Assembly (NCBI GenBank): GCA_900318015.1
Contig: ONJB01000017.1
Span: 1-36,965, forward strand
Origin: an uncultured Bacteroidales bacterium
GTDB lineage: Bacteria; Bacteroidota; Bacteroidia; Bacteroidales; UBA932
DNA length: 36,965 nt
Direction: 5' to 3'
In this document: in pieces, positions 26,101-33,161 of the stretch
Numbering within the stretch: the stretch's first letter is position 1
Layout of the letters: each line of letters starts with the position of its first letter
Made by a program: the position numbers and the translations under genes
Notes under the pieces: generated by a model
What the model was told of the DNA's origin: nothing
Database searches by the model: none
The model's input: only the letters and a program-made list of their open reading frames with translations

Positions 26101-26587
26101 CCGCTGGGACGGCATCTCCTATGATGACGGTGTCATCCCCGAGGGTATCTTCCCGGCGGGAACCAAAATCCCGCAGCCCAGCGGCGATCCTTACGTGGTC
26201 GGCGAGGGCCAGTGGGGCACCGGCGAGACCTTCCGCGAGGTGTACGAAAAGGGTGGTGTGGATCCCTGCCACGCTTCCTCCTGGACCTATTTCACCCACA
26301 GCTGGAGCAACTTCACCCTGCGTGACTCCTGGTTCACGAAGCTCAACTACATCGCCTTCCGTGACCTCTCCGTCTCCTGGGCGATTCCCGACAAGTGGGC
26401 CAACGCCGTCAAGTGCCAGGGTGTCACCCTGCAGGCCAACGCCCACAACCTGGGCTACCTCATGAATTCCCTGCCCAACAAGGAGAATCCGGAAGCCGTC
26501 CGCGGTACTGCCGCCGCCGAGTTCCGTATCCGTAACCTCCAGGGCGTGACCACGTACTTCACCTTCACCATCAACGCAAGATTCTAA
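23165..26587 (+). CDS. SusC-family TonB-dependent outer-membrane transporter 2
   Basis: 1140 residues with the same layout as the first: signal peptide ending AYA-Q (about 23), CarboxypepD-reg-like domain (25-100), MLEGTVVTALGIR at 101-113, plug (IFVVDGIIL, ILKGAAATALYGSRGLNGA) and barrel ending TFTINARF. The first 114 residues are very like SusC1, also at DNA level, while the barrels have diverged. The two probably arose by duplication and now take different ligands. SusD2 follows after 14 nt. Confidence 0.95.
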   Translation: MKNLFIRLSLVFALLAAGLTAYAQTTVRGTVKDAAGNGVIGASVFVQGTQNGAIVDMDGSFALPGVKSGDVLVVSCIGYATQNITWTGGPVNVVLAEDAEMLEGTVVTALGIRRDQKALGYAVTEIKSDQLNPNLINPVSALQGKVAGVEINASDGGMFGRNKILIRGASTLGKNNQPIFVVDGIILDNDVVDPSADWDADNLDYGNSLKNLNPDDFESVSILKGAAATALYGSRGLNGAIIITTKSGKGSHGLGVSVTQTIGIDKVTSGPKFQNVFSEGYPAGYGNYFDCESRWDVHRMNVWADGHEGTVPSLLKIYRDIAGFGMSFGARFDAYDQVEWVDGNLVPFQAKENNFVDAFNAGFNTNTNITLSGGNDRSSIYASISEKYSTGTLPNNSFNRFSTLLKASHKLNDAIEVESSVTFTNSEPRNAQPNIGSQFIGEGEFDRTYDAKYFRDKYKGDHGGIASTAHGDKWGSIPGRGVWWSIWENETVQKETVVRPNLKITIKLAPWLKWVTDGSYNYYYTRREQKTPDSSYANAGGGGGYRLENSTQEQTNLNTNFLFDFHVNEDWQLGGFIRGEYFNNYQEATAAWTDGGLVVPNRYFLSNSKNPVKGSGSVSGTKRMLSLAGQFTASFRDLLFLEATARNDWSSALVYADKHGNYSYFYPSFSASWLIHETFDMPKAISFWKLRASIAQVGNDTSPYTINTAYSISNFLHDSESGTNYMSIPGSVYDQNLRPERKTSWELGTDFRVLNNRLGLDATFYKENTRDQIMSVTLPGASGVSSAFINAGNIQNMGFEVALNTTPIETRNFAWDLNFTWTKNWSKIIELSDLVANYIKLQGDADYGNYRVGSVAKVGGTYGILMSDAAPLKDYTYDEDGNITGGSGLPVLYNWQSNYGTTLYRRSGKVEEVGNSVPDFLGSINTGLRFKRFQIRASFDARFGGYVASYPAHYGTAYGYMYTALEGADAAHGGISYTSRWDGISYDDGVIPEGIFPAGTKIPQPSGDPYVVGEGQWGTGETFREVYEKGGVDPCHASSWTYFTHSWSNFTLRDSWFTKLNYIAFRDLSVSWAIPDKWANAVKCQGVTLQANAHNLGYLMNSLPNKENPEAVRGTAAAEFRIRNLQGVTTYFTFTINARF

Positions 26588-26601
26588 TCCGGGAAAGTAC
26601 C

Positions 26602-28464
26602 ATGAAAGCTACCAAAATATTCATTGCATTGTCCCTGTTCGCGGTGGTGGGCCTGACCTCCTGCCGTGACAAGTTCGCCGAGCTGAACATGAAGCCGGAC
26701 GCCGTGACCACGGCCGAGCCGTCCTTCCTGGCCACCCGCGCGATGACGCTGTTCGAGATCAACGACTATCTCTTCTGGTTCTACAACCAGAGTTACTACT
26801 ATCGGTGGACCCAGATGGGCAACTCCGGTGTCTTCTCCGAGGGCTCCTACGGCATGGACGCCAGCGTGGTGCACCGCCAGACCGGCTACATCACGATGCT
26901 CTCCTACAAGAACGACATCGAAAGTTTCATCGAGGCGAACGACCGCCAGGATGCCAAGGCCTATGCCGCGATGTGCGGCGTCCTGGCCGTCTACGGCGCC
27001 ATCTACGCCATCGACATCACCGGCGACATCCAGTACACGGAAGCGTCCCAGTACCGCTACGGCGGCCCGCTGACCCCGAAGTACGACCGCGTCGAGGACC
27101 TGTTCGACCTCTTCGTCGAGGAACTGGACGAGTACATCAAGATCTTCCAGGATGATACCCAGGTCGTCGTCGCGAAGCAGGACATCATCTACAACGGTGA
27201 CATGAAGAAGTGGGCCAAGCTCGCGAACACCCTCAAGCTGAAGGTCGCCGTCCGCCTCCTGGCGAACAACTCCGCCAAGGCCGGACAGATCGCCCAGGGC
27301 GTGCTCTCCAACAGCGCCGGCTACATCGACAGCGTCGATGACGCCTTCATCTTCCACAAGGCCGATGCCGGAACGGGCGGGGACCTCGCCTACCAGACCG
27401 GCAACTCCGTCTCCATGATGGGCGCCAGCCAGAACGTGATCGACTTCATGATCGATTCCCGCGACCCGCGCGTGCGCTTCTTCTACACCAAGAACGGTTT
27501 CAACTCCAAGATCATCCAGGAGTTCATCACCGAAGGTCTCTATGACAATCTTCCTCCGTTCGTGCAGGAGAACATCAACCTGGACGCCGACGGCAACTTC
27601 GAGTCCTACAAGCTCGGCGAGCCTTGGAACCGCTATCAGGGCCGTCCCGTCGTGTGGGAGATGTCCGACGAGTACGAAGCCATGAAGGGCATCTACTTCG
27701 ACTACACCGACCGTTACCAGCTCACCGTGGGCGAGGCGAAGAAGTCCTACAGCATCTTCTCCTCCCTGACCGAAGAGATGATCCGCGGCCGCGTGGACTT
27801 CACGCTCCCGACTGTTCCCGGCGGTCCGACCATCCGTGACAACGATGACGTTCCCTGGTGGGGCATGTACCTCGGCGCCGGTGAAACCAACCTGTACCTG
27901 GCCGAGCTGCGTCAGCTGGGCGTCATCAGCACCGGCTCCGCGCAGAACTACTACGAGCGCGGCGTGACCCTCTCCGTCCAGGAGTGGGACAAGGTCGCCG
28001 GCAAGAACAAGATCCCGTACTACGGTACCACCTACGGCTACGACCCGCTTGAAGAGAGCATCGAGCTGAAGGATGGCGAAATCGAGGCCATGCTCGCGAC
28101 CGACGCCGTGAAGTGGGACGGCTCCATGGAGAAGATCTATCTCCAGCAGCTGATGAACTTCACGATGCTCGCGGACGAGATGTACGTCACGGCCCGCCGC
28201 TCCGGTTACCCGAAGGTGGGATCCGATTATCTTCCGTTCGTGAAGTTCCAGAAGGCGGAGCTCGCGGCCATCCCGCGCCGCTTCGAGTTCTCCGAGCCGG
28301 CTCCGACCGACATCATGCACGACATCCGCATGGAGAGCCTGAAGGAACAGGGCCTGACGCCGGGCAAGAACCAGTCCGGCATGGGCTTCGCCACCACCAC
28401 CGTGCTCAACACCGAGCGCCTGTGGCAGGACAAGAACGCCCCGCAGTGGGGTTCCGGCAAGTAG
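26602..28464 (+). CDS. SusD/RagB-family surface lipoprotein 2
   Basis: 620 residues. The lipobox LTSC has Cys21, followed by RDKFAE. The helical SusD-like core has SYKNDIESFIEANDRQDAK near residue 95, AIDITGDIQYTEA (about 136-148), WWGMYLGAGETNLYLAEL (about 420) and RRSGYPKVGSD near 535. Residues 290-410 contain a large insertion relative to SusD1. It is expected to sit on SusC2. Its predicted ligand specificity is unknown. Confidence 0.92.
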   Translation: MKATKIFIALSLFAVVGLTSCRDKFAELNMKPDAVTTAEPSFLATRAMTLFEINDYLFWFYNQSYYYRWTQMGNSGVFSEGSYGMDASVVHRQTGYITMLSYKNDIESFIEANDRQDAKAYAAMCGVLAVYGAIYAIDITGDIQYTEASQYRYGGPLTPKYDRVEDLFDLFVEELDEYIKIFQDDTQVVVAKQDIIYNGDMKKWAKLANTLKLKVAVRLLANNSAKAGQIAQGVLSNSAGYIDSVDDAFIFHKADAGTGGDLAYQTGNSVSMMGASQNVIDFMIDSRDPRVRFFYTKNGFNSKIIQEFITEGLYDNLPPFVQENINLDADGNFESYKLGEPWNRYQGRPVVWEMSDEYEAMKGIYFDYTDRYQLTVGEAKKSYSIFSSLTEEMIRGRVDFTLPTVPGGPTIRDNDDVPWWGMYLGAGETNLYLAELRQLGVISTGSAQNYYERGVTLSVQEWDKVAGKNKIPYYGTTYGYDPLEESIELKDGEIEAMLATDAVKWDGSMEKIYLQQLMNFTMLADEMYVTARRSGYPKVGSDYLPFVKFQKAELAAIPRRFEFSEPAPTDIMHDIRMESLKEQGLTPGKNQSGMGFATTTVLNTERLWQDKNAPQWGSGK

Positions 28465-28490
28465 TCGGCTGGCTTGATTTTTGATGGATC

Positions 28491-28524
28491 TGGGGGTGGT
28501 GTCATAGGGATGCCACCCCCATTT
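28491..28524 (+). terminator. Terminator-like hairpin after SusD2
   Basis: TGGGGGTGG (28491-28499) pairs perfectly with CCACCCCCA (28513-28521) around a 13-nt loop, then TTT. The T-tract is weak and the next ATG is only 11 nt away, so partial read-through is likely. Confidence 0.6.
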
Positions 28525-28531
28525 ATCGCTT

Positions 28532-29191
28532 ATGAAACATTTTATTATCAGCCTGATAGCCCTTGTATCCGTCCTCCTGCCGGTCTCGGCCCAGAGCCAG
28601 AAGCAGGAGTCGTTCCTCTTCCCCGATTTCGTCCGGGGTCATCTAGTGTTCGCCAACGGCACCTCCGCCGACGCGGAAGTGGACTTCGACACCATCCGTC
28701 AGACGCTGTACTACATCCGGGGGAATGACGTCATGGAACTGACGAACCTGCAGGACCTGCGCACGCTCACGATCGGGGACCGGACGTTCGTCATGCACGA
28801 CGGGCTCCTGTGCGAGGTCTATGACCTCCAGGGAAACAAGGTCCTGGTAAACTGGAAGTTCCGGAACGTGAACAAGGGTTCCAAGGGCGCGATGGGCGCC
28901 ACCACGCAGAACCGGGTGGACGTCCTCTGGACGGCCGGGAGCCATGCCACGGCGGACGACCGCACCGGCGAGCATTCGCTGGACATCTGGTCCATCCGTT
29001 GCGAGAACACCTATTTCCTCACGGTGGACGGCCAGGATTACAAGGCCAGGAAGCTCAAGGACCTGTACAAGGCTTTCCCGGCCCAGGCTCCGGCGCTCAA
29101 GGCCTATGCCAAGGAGAACCGCCTGCTGATGACTTCCGCGGAGGACTCCTTCAAGCTCTTTTCCGAACTGTACCGCCTGCTCGGCGAATAA
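28532..29191 (+). CDS. Secreted protein of an unrecognised PUL-associated family, member 1
   Basis: 219 residues with a signal peptide ending near Ala20 (PVSA-Q). I do not recognise a named family. Landmarks are FLFPDF (28-33), DTIRQTLYYI (53-62), TIGDRTFVMHDG (80-91), YDLQGNKVLVN and KGAMGATTQNR (118-128). The same landmarks, at nearly the same spacing, occur in the protein at 33162, so the two are paralogues. The repeating short beta-strand pattern suggests a beta-rich periplasmic or surface protein. It follows SusD2 closely and precedes an esterase. No catalytic motif is evident. Confidence 0.8.
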   Translation: MKHFIISLIALVSVLLPVSAQSQKQESFLFPDFVRGHLVFANGTSADAEVDFDTIRQTLYYIRGNDVMELTNLQDLRTLTIGDRTFVMHDGLLCEVYDLQGNKVLVNWKFRNVNKGSKGAMGATTQNRVDVLWTAGSHATADDRTGEHSLDIWSIRCENTYFLTVDGQDYKARKLKDLYKAFPAQAPALKAYAKENRLLMTSAEDSFKLFSELYRLLGE

Positions 29192-29213
29192 AGAAACAAT
29201 CCACGACTGATCT

Positions 29214-30404
29214 ATGAAACGCCTTTTCACCTTTGTCGCCCTGTGTCTGATTCCGACCTTGGCGATGTCCCATGCCTGTCAGCCCAAGGATGACGGCCAC
29301 CCTGAATATCAGGATAACCAGGACAATCAGGAAAAACAGCCCAAGGCTGACCCTTACAAGGCCGACCTCAGCACCCTCGAGGGTCAATGGCGGGATTCCG
29401 TCCATACCGCCCTGTCATATGCCTATCAGGACGAAGTCCTCAAGATTGGCCAGAAGGAGATGCCCCTGTGGTGGAAAGTCTATGGCAACAAGCCCGTGGA
29501 CGGGCGCTCCCTGTACATTTCCCTGCACGGTGGCGGTAACGCTCCGGCAGCCACGAACAACCAGCAGTGGGAGAACCAGAAAAGGCTCTACGAGCCCAAG
29601 GAAGGTGTGTATCTGTGCCCCCGGGCGATCACGGATACCTGGGACCTGCATTTCCGTCCGGAATCGGACGGCTTCTATGAGCAGATCATCCAGATGGCCG
29701 TGGTGTTCCTGGACGTGAACCCCAACAAGGTGTACATCATGGGCTATTCCGCCGGTGGCGACGGTGTGTGGCGCATCGCTCCGCGCATGGCGGACCACTG
29801 GGCCGCCGCGTCCATGATGGCGGGCCACCCGGGCGACGTGTCGCTCCTGCCGCTGCGGAATCTTCCGTTCATGATCTGGTGCGGCGCCCTGGATGACGCT
29901 TATAACCGGAACAAGGAATGCGAGGCCCGCATCAAGGAGATGGACGAGCTGCAGGCGAAGGATCCGGAAGGTTACATCCACTCCGGTCACATCGTCGCAG
30001 GAAAGCCCCACTGGATGGACGGCGAGGACCGGGCCGCCGTTCCGTGGATGGCGAAATACACCCGCAACCCCTATCCGAACAAGGTGGTCTGGGTCCAGGG
30101 TGATGTCAACAAGGAATACTTCTACTGGCTGGGCGTTCCGGTCAAGGAAGCCAAGAAGGGCAGCGTCCTCTATGCCGATATCGACGGAAACACCGTCACA
30201 ATCGGCAATTGCGACTATTCCTCCGTCCGGATTTACCTGAACGAGAAGATGGTGGACCTGAGCAAGCCCGTCAAGGTCGTCCATGAGGGTAAGACCCTCT
30301 TCGAGGGCAAGCTTACTCCTTCCGACGCCCTCCGCAAGAAGACCCTCTACACCCGCAACGACCTCTCCTATTCCTTCCCCTGCATGGTGGAAGTGAAACT
30401 CTGA
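29214..30404 (+). CDS. Lipoprotein alpha/beta-hydrolase (esterase)
   Basis: 396 residues. The signal ends at Cys22, followed by QPKDD, matching the surface-export rule K-(D/E)2. After a Gln/Asn-rich linker (30-45) comes a hydrolase core. It has the oxyanion loop SLHGGGN (103-109) and the nucleophile elbow GYSAGGDG with Ser179. The acid and histidine are likely within CGALDDAY (about 223-230) and the PHWM region. A small C-terminal beta-domain (about 310-396) follows. The fold is like polyhydroxybutyrate-depolymerase or feruloyl-esterase relatives (LpqC type). In this locus a deacylase acting on ester-decorated glycan at the cell surface is the best guess. An intrinsic terminator ends the unit. 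Confidence 0.85.
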   Translation: MKRLFTFVALCLIPTLAMSHACQPKDDGHPEYQDNQDNQEKQPKADPYKADLSTLEGQWRDSVHTALSYAYQDEVLKIGQKEMPLWWKVYGNKPVDGRSLYISLHGGGNAPAATNNQQWENQKRLYEPKEGVYLCPRAITDTWDLHFRPESDGFYEQIIQMAVVFLDVNPNKVYIMGYSAGGDGVWRIAPRMADHWAAASMMAGHPGDVSLLPLRNLPFMIWCGALDDAYNRNKECEARIKEMDELQAKDPEGYIHSGHIVAGKPHWMDGEDRAAVPWMAKYTRNPYPNKVVWVQGDVNKEYFYWLGVPVKEAKKGSVLYADIDGNTVTIGNCDYSSVRIYLNEKMVDLSKPVKVVHEGKTLFEGKLTPSDALRKKTLYTRNDLSYSFPCMVEVKL

Positions 30405-30425
30405 CCGGGTTGTTCCGGTTGAATC

Positions 30426-30454
30426 AAAAGAGGCTCTAAGGGGCCTCTTTTTTT
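30426..30454 (+). terminator. Intrinsic terminator after the esterase
   Basis: AAAAGAGGC (30426-30434) pairs perfectly with GCCTCTTTT (30443-30451), and the T-run extends to 30454. It separates the esterase from the toxin–antitoxin pair. Confidence 0.9.
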
Positions 30455-30466
30455 GCTTTGTTATGG

Positions 30467-30495
30467 AAAATGTTATATATTTGAAAAAATGTTAT
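30467..30495 (+). promoter_or_regulatory. Promoter and direct-repeat operator of the toxin–antitoxin pair
   Basis: TATATTTG (30476-30483) is an exact -7 box. TTTG at 30452-30455 lies 20 nt upstream, though inside the preceding T-run. AAAATGTTAT occurs twice, at 30467-30476 and 30486-30495, starting 19 nt apart (about two helical turns) and straddling the -7 box. This is a good site for autorepression by the ribbon-helix-helix antitoxin. Confidence 0.55.
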
Positions 30496-30499
30496 CAAG

Positions 30500-30784
30500 A
30501 TGGCTGAGACAGTAACACGCGTCCAGACGGCTTTTAGATTTGAGCCGGAACTGCTGGAAAGAATGAAAAGGATGGCGAAAAAGAAAAAAGTCTCCCTGAA
30601 TCAACTGGTAGAGCAGACGATGGATCGGGAAACACGGCTGGAACTGCCTGCCTTTCTCGAGGGAGACCAGATTTCCGATGAAATCAAGCAATTACATTGC
30701 CTGAACCTGACCCGTCCGACCGAAGAGGAGTTCGCCGCCGACCCTAGACTGGAATACCTGTGGAATAAGTATGTTGAGTATTAA
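30500..30784 (+). CDS. Ribbon-helix-helix antitoxin (VapB-type)
   Basis: 94 residues. TRVQTAFRFEPELLERMKRMAKKKKVS followed by LNQLVEQTMDRE (about residues 6-45) is an Arc/CopG-type ribbon-helix-helix. The acidic C-terminal tail (RPTEEEFAADPRLEYLWNKY) would wrap the toxin. It overlaps the PIN-domain gene by 14 nt. Base composition is lower in GC than the flanking PUL genes, suggesting separate acquisition. Confidence 0.8.
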   Translation: MAETVTRVQTAFRFEPELLERMKRMAKKKKVSLNQLVEQTMDRETRLELPAFLEGDQISDEIKQLHCLNLTRPTEEEFAADPRLEYLWNKYVEY

Positions 30785-31259
30785 GGTTTTTCTGGACACC
30801 AATGTCCTCATAGATGTGTTGTCCGCCGTAAGACGCCCTTCCACGGACTATTCAGACCGCATCTTCCAAGAAATCAGAAACTGCCGGCTGGAGGGGGTCA
30901 TGACCATTCAGAGCATCGTCGATGCGTCCTATGTTTTCCGGCGTGACAATAACTCTCTGGACCTGTTTCGCGACAGAATCCTTCAAATCCGGAATTATGT
31001 GAACCTGGAGCCCCTGGATTATTCCGATCTGACGGATGCTTTGCTTTCCGGCCTGTCAGATTTTGAAGATGAGCTGCAGTGTTATCATGCGGAAAGTGTC
31101 GGGTGCGATTTCTTCATAACGTCTGACCGGAAACTGAAAAACAGGCCGACGAAAACCGGGATGCAATTCTGCACCCCGGAGGAATTTGTCCGTATTTTGG
31201 ACGCTATGCCGGTTAGGCAACAGTCACGGCCTTTCCTGGTGCCCCAGCGTGGGCTATAG
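30771..31259 (+). CDS. PIN-domain toxin (VapC-type ribonuclease)
   Basis: 162 residues. The PIN acidic residues are visible in KVFLDTNVLIDVL (Asp8 and Asp14 region), SDFEDELQCYHA (about 95-106) and FFITSDRKL (Asp near 120). VapC toxins are metal-dependent endoribonucleases. The C-terminal tail after RILDAMP is atypical and runs to a stop whose last bases overlap the stop of the convergent fucosidase gene by 6 nt (31254-31259). No terminator separates the two genes. Confidence 0.85.
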   Translation: MLSIKVFLDTNVLIDVLSAVRRPSTDYSDRIFQEIRNCRLEGVMTIQSIVDASYVFRRDNNSLDLFRDRILQIRNYVNLEPLDYSDLTDALLSGLSDFEDELQCYHAESVGCDFFITSDRKLKNRPTKTGMQFCTPEEFVRILDAMPVRQQSRPFLVPQRGL

Positions 31260-32615
31260 GCTGAACTTCAACGCGACGGGCTCTTGCGCCAGCCCCTTCG
31301 GAAGCTTGACCGTCACTTTACCGTCCTTGACCACGGCTTTCACTTTCTTGCCGTTGTTGAGGACGGTTACTTTTCCCTTCGGGAGATTGCCGGTCCAGGT
31401 CAGTTCGGCCGGGAGGTTCTCGTCGTCGGGAAGGGCATAGACCGCGTAGAGCGTCTTGCCGTCCTTGGAGGCGTTGAACCAGATGTTTCCGTCGTTGTAG
31501 TGGTCCGTGATGCGGGTGCTGTAGATGGCCTCGCCGCAGCGGCGCAGCCAGGCGCCGATTTCCTGCAGGATGACGATGGCCTTGTCTTCGATGACGCCGT
31601 CCGGGGTCGGGCCCACGCCGAGCGCGAGGCAGCCGCCCTTCGCGGTGATTTCAGCCAGGGTGCCGATGACCCGGCGCGCGGTCTTGAAGCGCGGGTTCGG
31701 GGTCCATCCCCAGTCGGTGCCGAGGGTCATGCAGGACTCCCAGGGGTGCTTGAGCTGGGTCTTCGGGACGGACTGTTCCGGAGTCTGGTAATTCTCGTTC
31801 GGGCCCTGGATCGTGCGGTCCACGCAGATGAGGCCGGGGCTCACTTTCCGGGCCTGGGGCAGGACCTCGTTCAGGCCCACCTGGTCGCCGGTAATCCAGC
31901 CGCCGTCCAGCCAGAGGATGTCCAGCTTCCCGTAGCGGCCGCCGGTGAGTTCGCCCAGCTGATTCTTGGTGAAGTCCACGTAGTTCTGCCACCAATCGGG
32001 GTGCATGTCCACCTTGTAGTTGATGCCGCGGCGCGGGGTGGCGTAGTAGGGGTTCCAGAACCACTCGCAGTGCCAGTCGGGCTTGGAGAAATACGCGCCG
32101 ATCATGAATCCCTTCGGACGGAAGGCGTCAAAGACGTACTTGGCGATGTCTTTCTTGGGATTGCCGGAAAAAGGACCGGCCTTGGCCACGGAAAAGTCGG
32201 TGTACTCCGTGTCGAACATGCAGAAGCCGTCGTGGTGCTTGGTCGTGAAGATCATGTACTTCATGCCCGCATCCTCGAAGACGTCGGCCCACTGCTCCGG
32301 ATTGAAGCGGACCGGGTTGAACACTTTGGACAGGCCCCAGTACCACTGCTTGTAGCCCTCATACGTGCTTCCTTCCGGACGGACGATCCAGTCCTCGTTG
32401 CACAGGTTCCAGGATTCCACGATGCCGGGGACGCTGTACAGGCCCCAGTGCATCAGGACGCCGAACTTGAGGTCCTGCCACTGGTCCAGCTTCTCGAGGA
32501 CGGCCGGGTCGTCCGGCCAGACGTAACCGTCTGACTGTTCGTGGACAAAACTGTTCTGAGCGAAGAGGGTGGCGGCGGCCAGGAGCCCCGCCAGGGAAAG
32601 AAGGATCCGTTTCAT
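31254..32615 (-). CDS. GH29 alpha-L-fucosidase, secreted
   Basis: 453 residues from ATG 32615 (MKRILLSL), which starts the signal peptide cleanly; ATG 32627 would add four residues. The signal ends near LFA-Q. The GH29 barrel shows FGVLMHWGLYS (about 51-61), TTKHHDGFCMFD (about 124-135) and the nucleophile Asp in DILWLDGGW (about residue 237). TPDGVIEDKA follows. A C-terminal beta-domain (about 365-453) has DGKTLYAVYA and KVTVLNNGKK. The enzyme removes terminal alpha-L-fucose from glycans in the periplasm. It is on the opposite strand to the rest of the locus, so it is transcribed separately. No clear -7 box was found upstream. Confidence 0.92.
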   Translation of the reverse strand: MKRILLSLAGLLAAATLFAQNSFVHEQSDGYVWPDDPAVLEKLDQWQDLKFGVLMHWGLYSVPGIVESWNLCNEDWIVRPEGSTYEGYKQWYWGLSKVFNPVRFNPEQWADVFEDAGMKYMIFTTKHHDGFCMFDTEYTDFSVAKAGPFSGNPKKDIAKYVFDAFRPKGFMIGAYFSKPDWHCEWFWNPYYATPRRGINYKVDMHPDWWQNYVDFTKNQLGELTGGRYGKLDILWLDGGWITGDQVGLNEVLPQARKVSPGLICVDRTIQGPNENYQTPEQSVPKTQLKHPWESCMTLGTDWGWTPNPRFKTARRVIGTLAEITAKGGCLALGVGPTPDGVIEDKAIVILQEIGAWLRRCGEAIYSTRITDHYNDGNIWFNASKDGKTLYAVYALPDDENLPAELTWTGNLPKGKVTVLNNGKKVKAVVKDGKVTVKLPKGLAQEPVALKFSL

Positions 32616-32663
32616 AGTGGTCAGCATTTACACAAATATCGGCATTTTTCCCGGAAAAAACCC

Positions 32664-32671
32664 TATCTTTG
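32664..32671 (+). promoter_or_regulatory. Promoter -7 box of the FMN-binding gene
   Basis: TATCTTTG matches TAnnTTTG exactly, 20 nt before the ATG at 32692. Confidence 0.65.
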
Positions 32672-32691
32672 TTCCCCAAACTATGATAAAC

Positions 32692-33093
32692 ATGAAGAAA
32701 TCGATACTCCTGGCGGCCGTCGCCGCCCTCCTCGTTTCGGTGTGTCTGGTAAGCAGCGCCCACGGTGCCCGTCCCGCGCAGGCGGCCCCGGCCGACACCC
32801 TCGTGATCAACACGACCGAACTCTGCAAGGACGTCATCGGCTATGACGGCCCCACGCCCCTCGTCATCAAGGTGGTCAATGGCGTCGTCGCCAAGGTCGA
32901 GGCGCTTCCGAACACCGAATCGCCCAGCTACTTCGAGCGCGTCATCCAGGGCGGCCTCCTGAAGGCCGTCGTGGGCAAGAAGGTGAGCGATGCCGCCAAA
33001 ATGAAGCTCGACGCCGTCTCCGGCGCCACCTACAGCTCGGAGGCCGTCATCGAGAACCTCCGCGCCGGACTCGCGGAAGCCGCCCGGAAGTAA
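32692..33093 (+). CDS. Secreted FMN-binding domain protein
   Basis: 133 residues: a signal peptide ending near SAHG-A (about 25), then a single FMN-bind domain. The flavinylation-type motif SGATYSS is at 110-116, so FMN would be linked through a phosphoester to Ser115 by an ApbE-type transferase. Thr is more usual at this site. GYDGPTPLVIKVVNG precedes (about 50-64). Such small domains carry electrons in extracytoplasmic flavin relays. No ApbE, Rnf or reductase partner is in the window. ATG 32692 starts the signal; ATG 32683 is an alternative. Confidence 0.85.
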   Translation: MKKSILLAAVAALLVSVCLVSSAHGARPAQAAPADTLVINTTELCKDVIGYDGPTPLVIKVVNGVVAKVEALPNTESPSYFERVIQGGLLKAVVGKKVSDAAKMKLDAVSGATYSSEAVIENLRAGLAEAARK

Positions 33094-33116
33094 TTTCATC
33101 TTTTCCCGAAAAGTTC

Positions 33117-33158
33117 TATCTTTGTGGAGATGGACCGGATAGCGGTCGGTCTCCACAA
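33117..33158 (+). promoter_or_regulatory. Promoter with overlapping inverted repeat upstream of member 2
   Basis: TATCTTTG (33117-33124) is an exact -7 box. TTGTGGAGA (33122-33130) overlaps its end and pairs perfectly with TCTCCACAA (33150-33158). Inside, GACCG (33133-33137) pairs with CGGTC (33143-33147). The ATG is 3 nt later. It may be an operator or, in read-through RNA, a hairpin that hides the start. Confidence 0.5.
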
Positions 33159-33161
33159 GTG

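Noticed and set aside
31284-32534. 416-residue plus-strand open frame over the fucosidase
   Set aside because: Antisense shadow of a well-supported GH29 gene.
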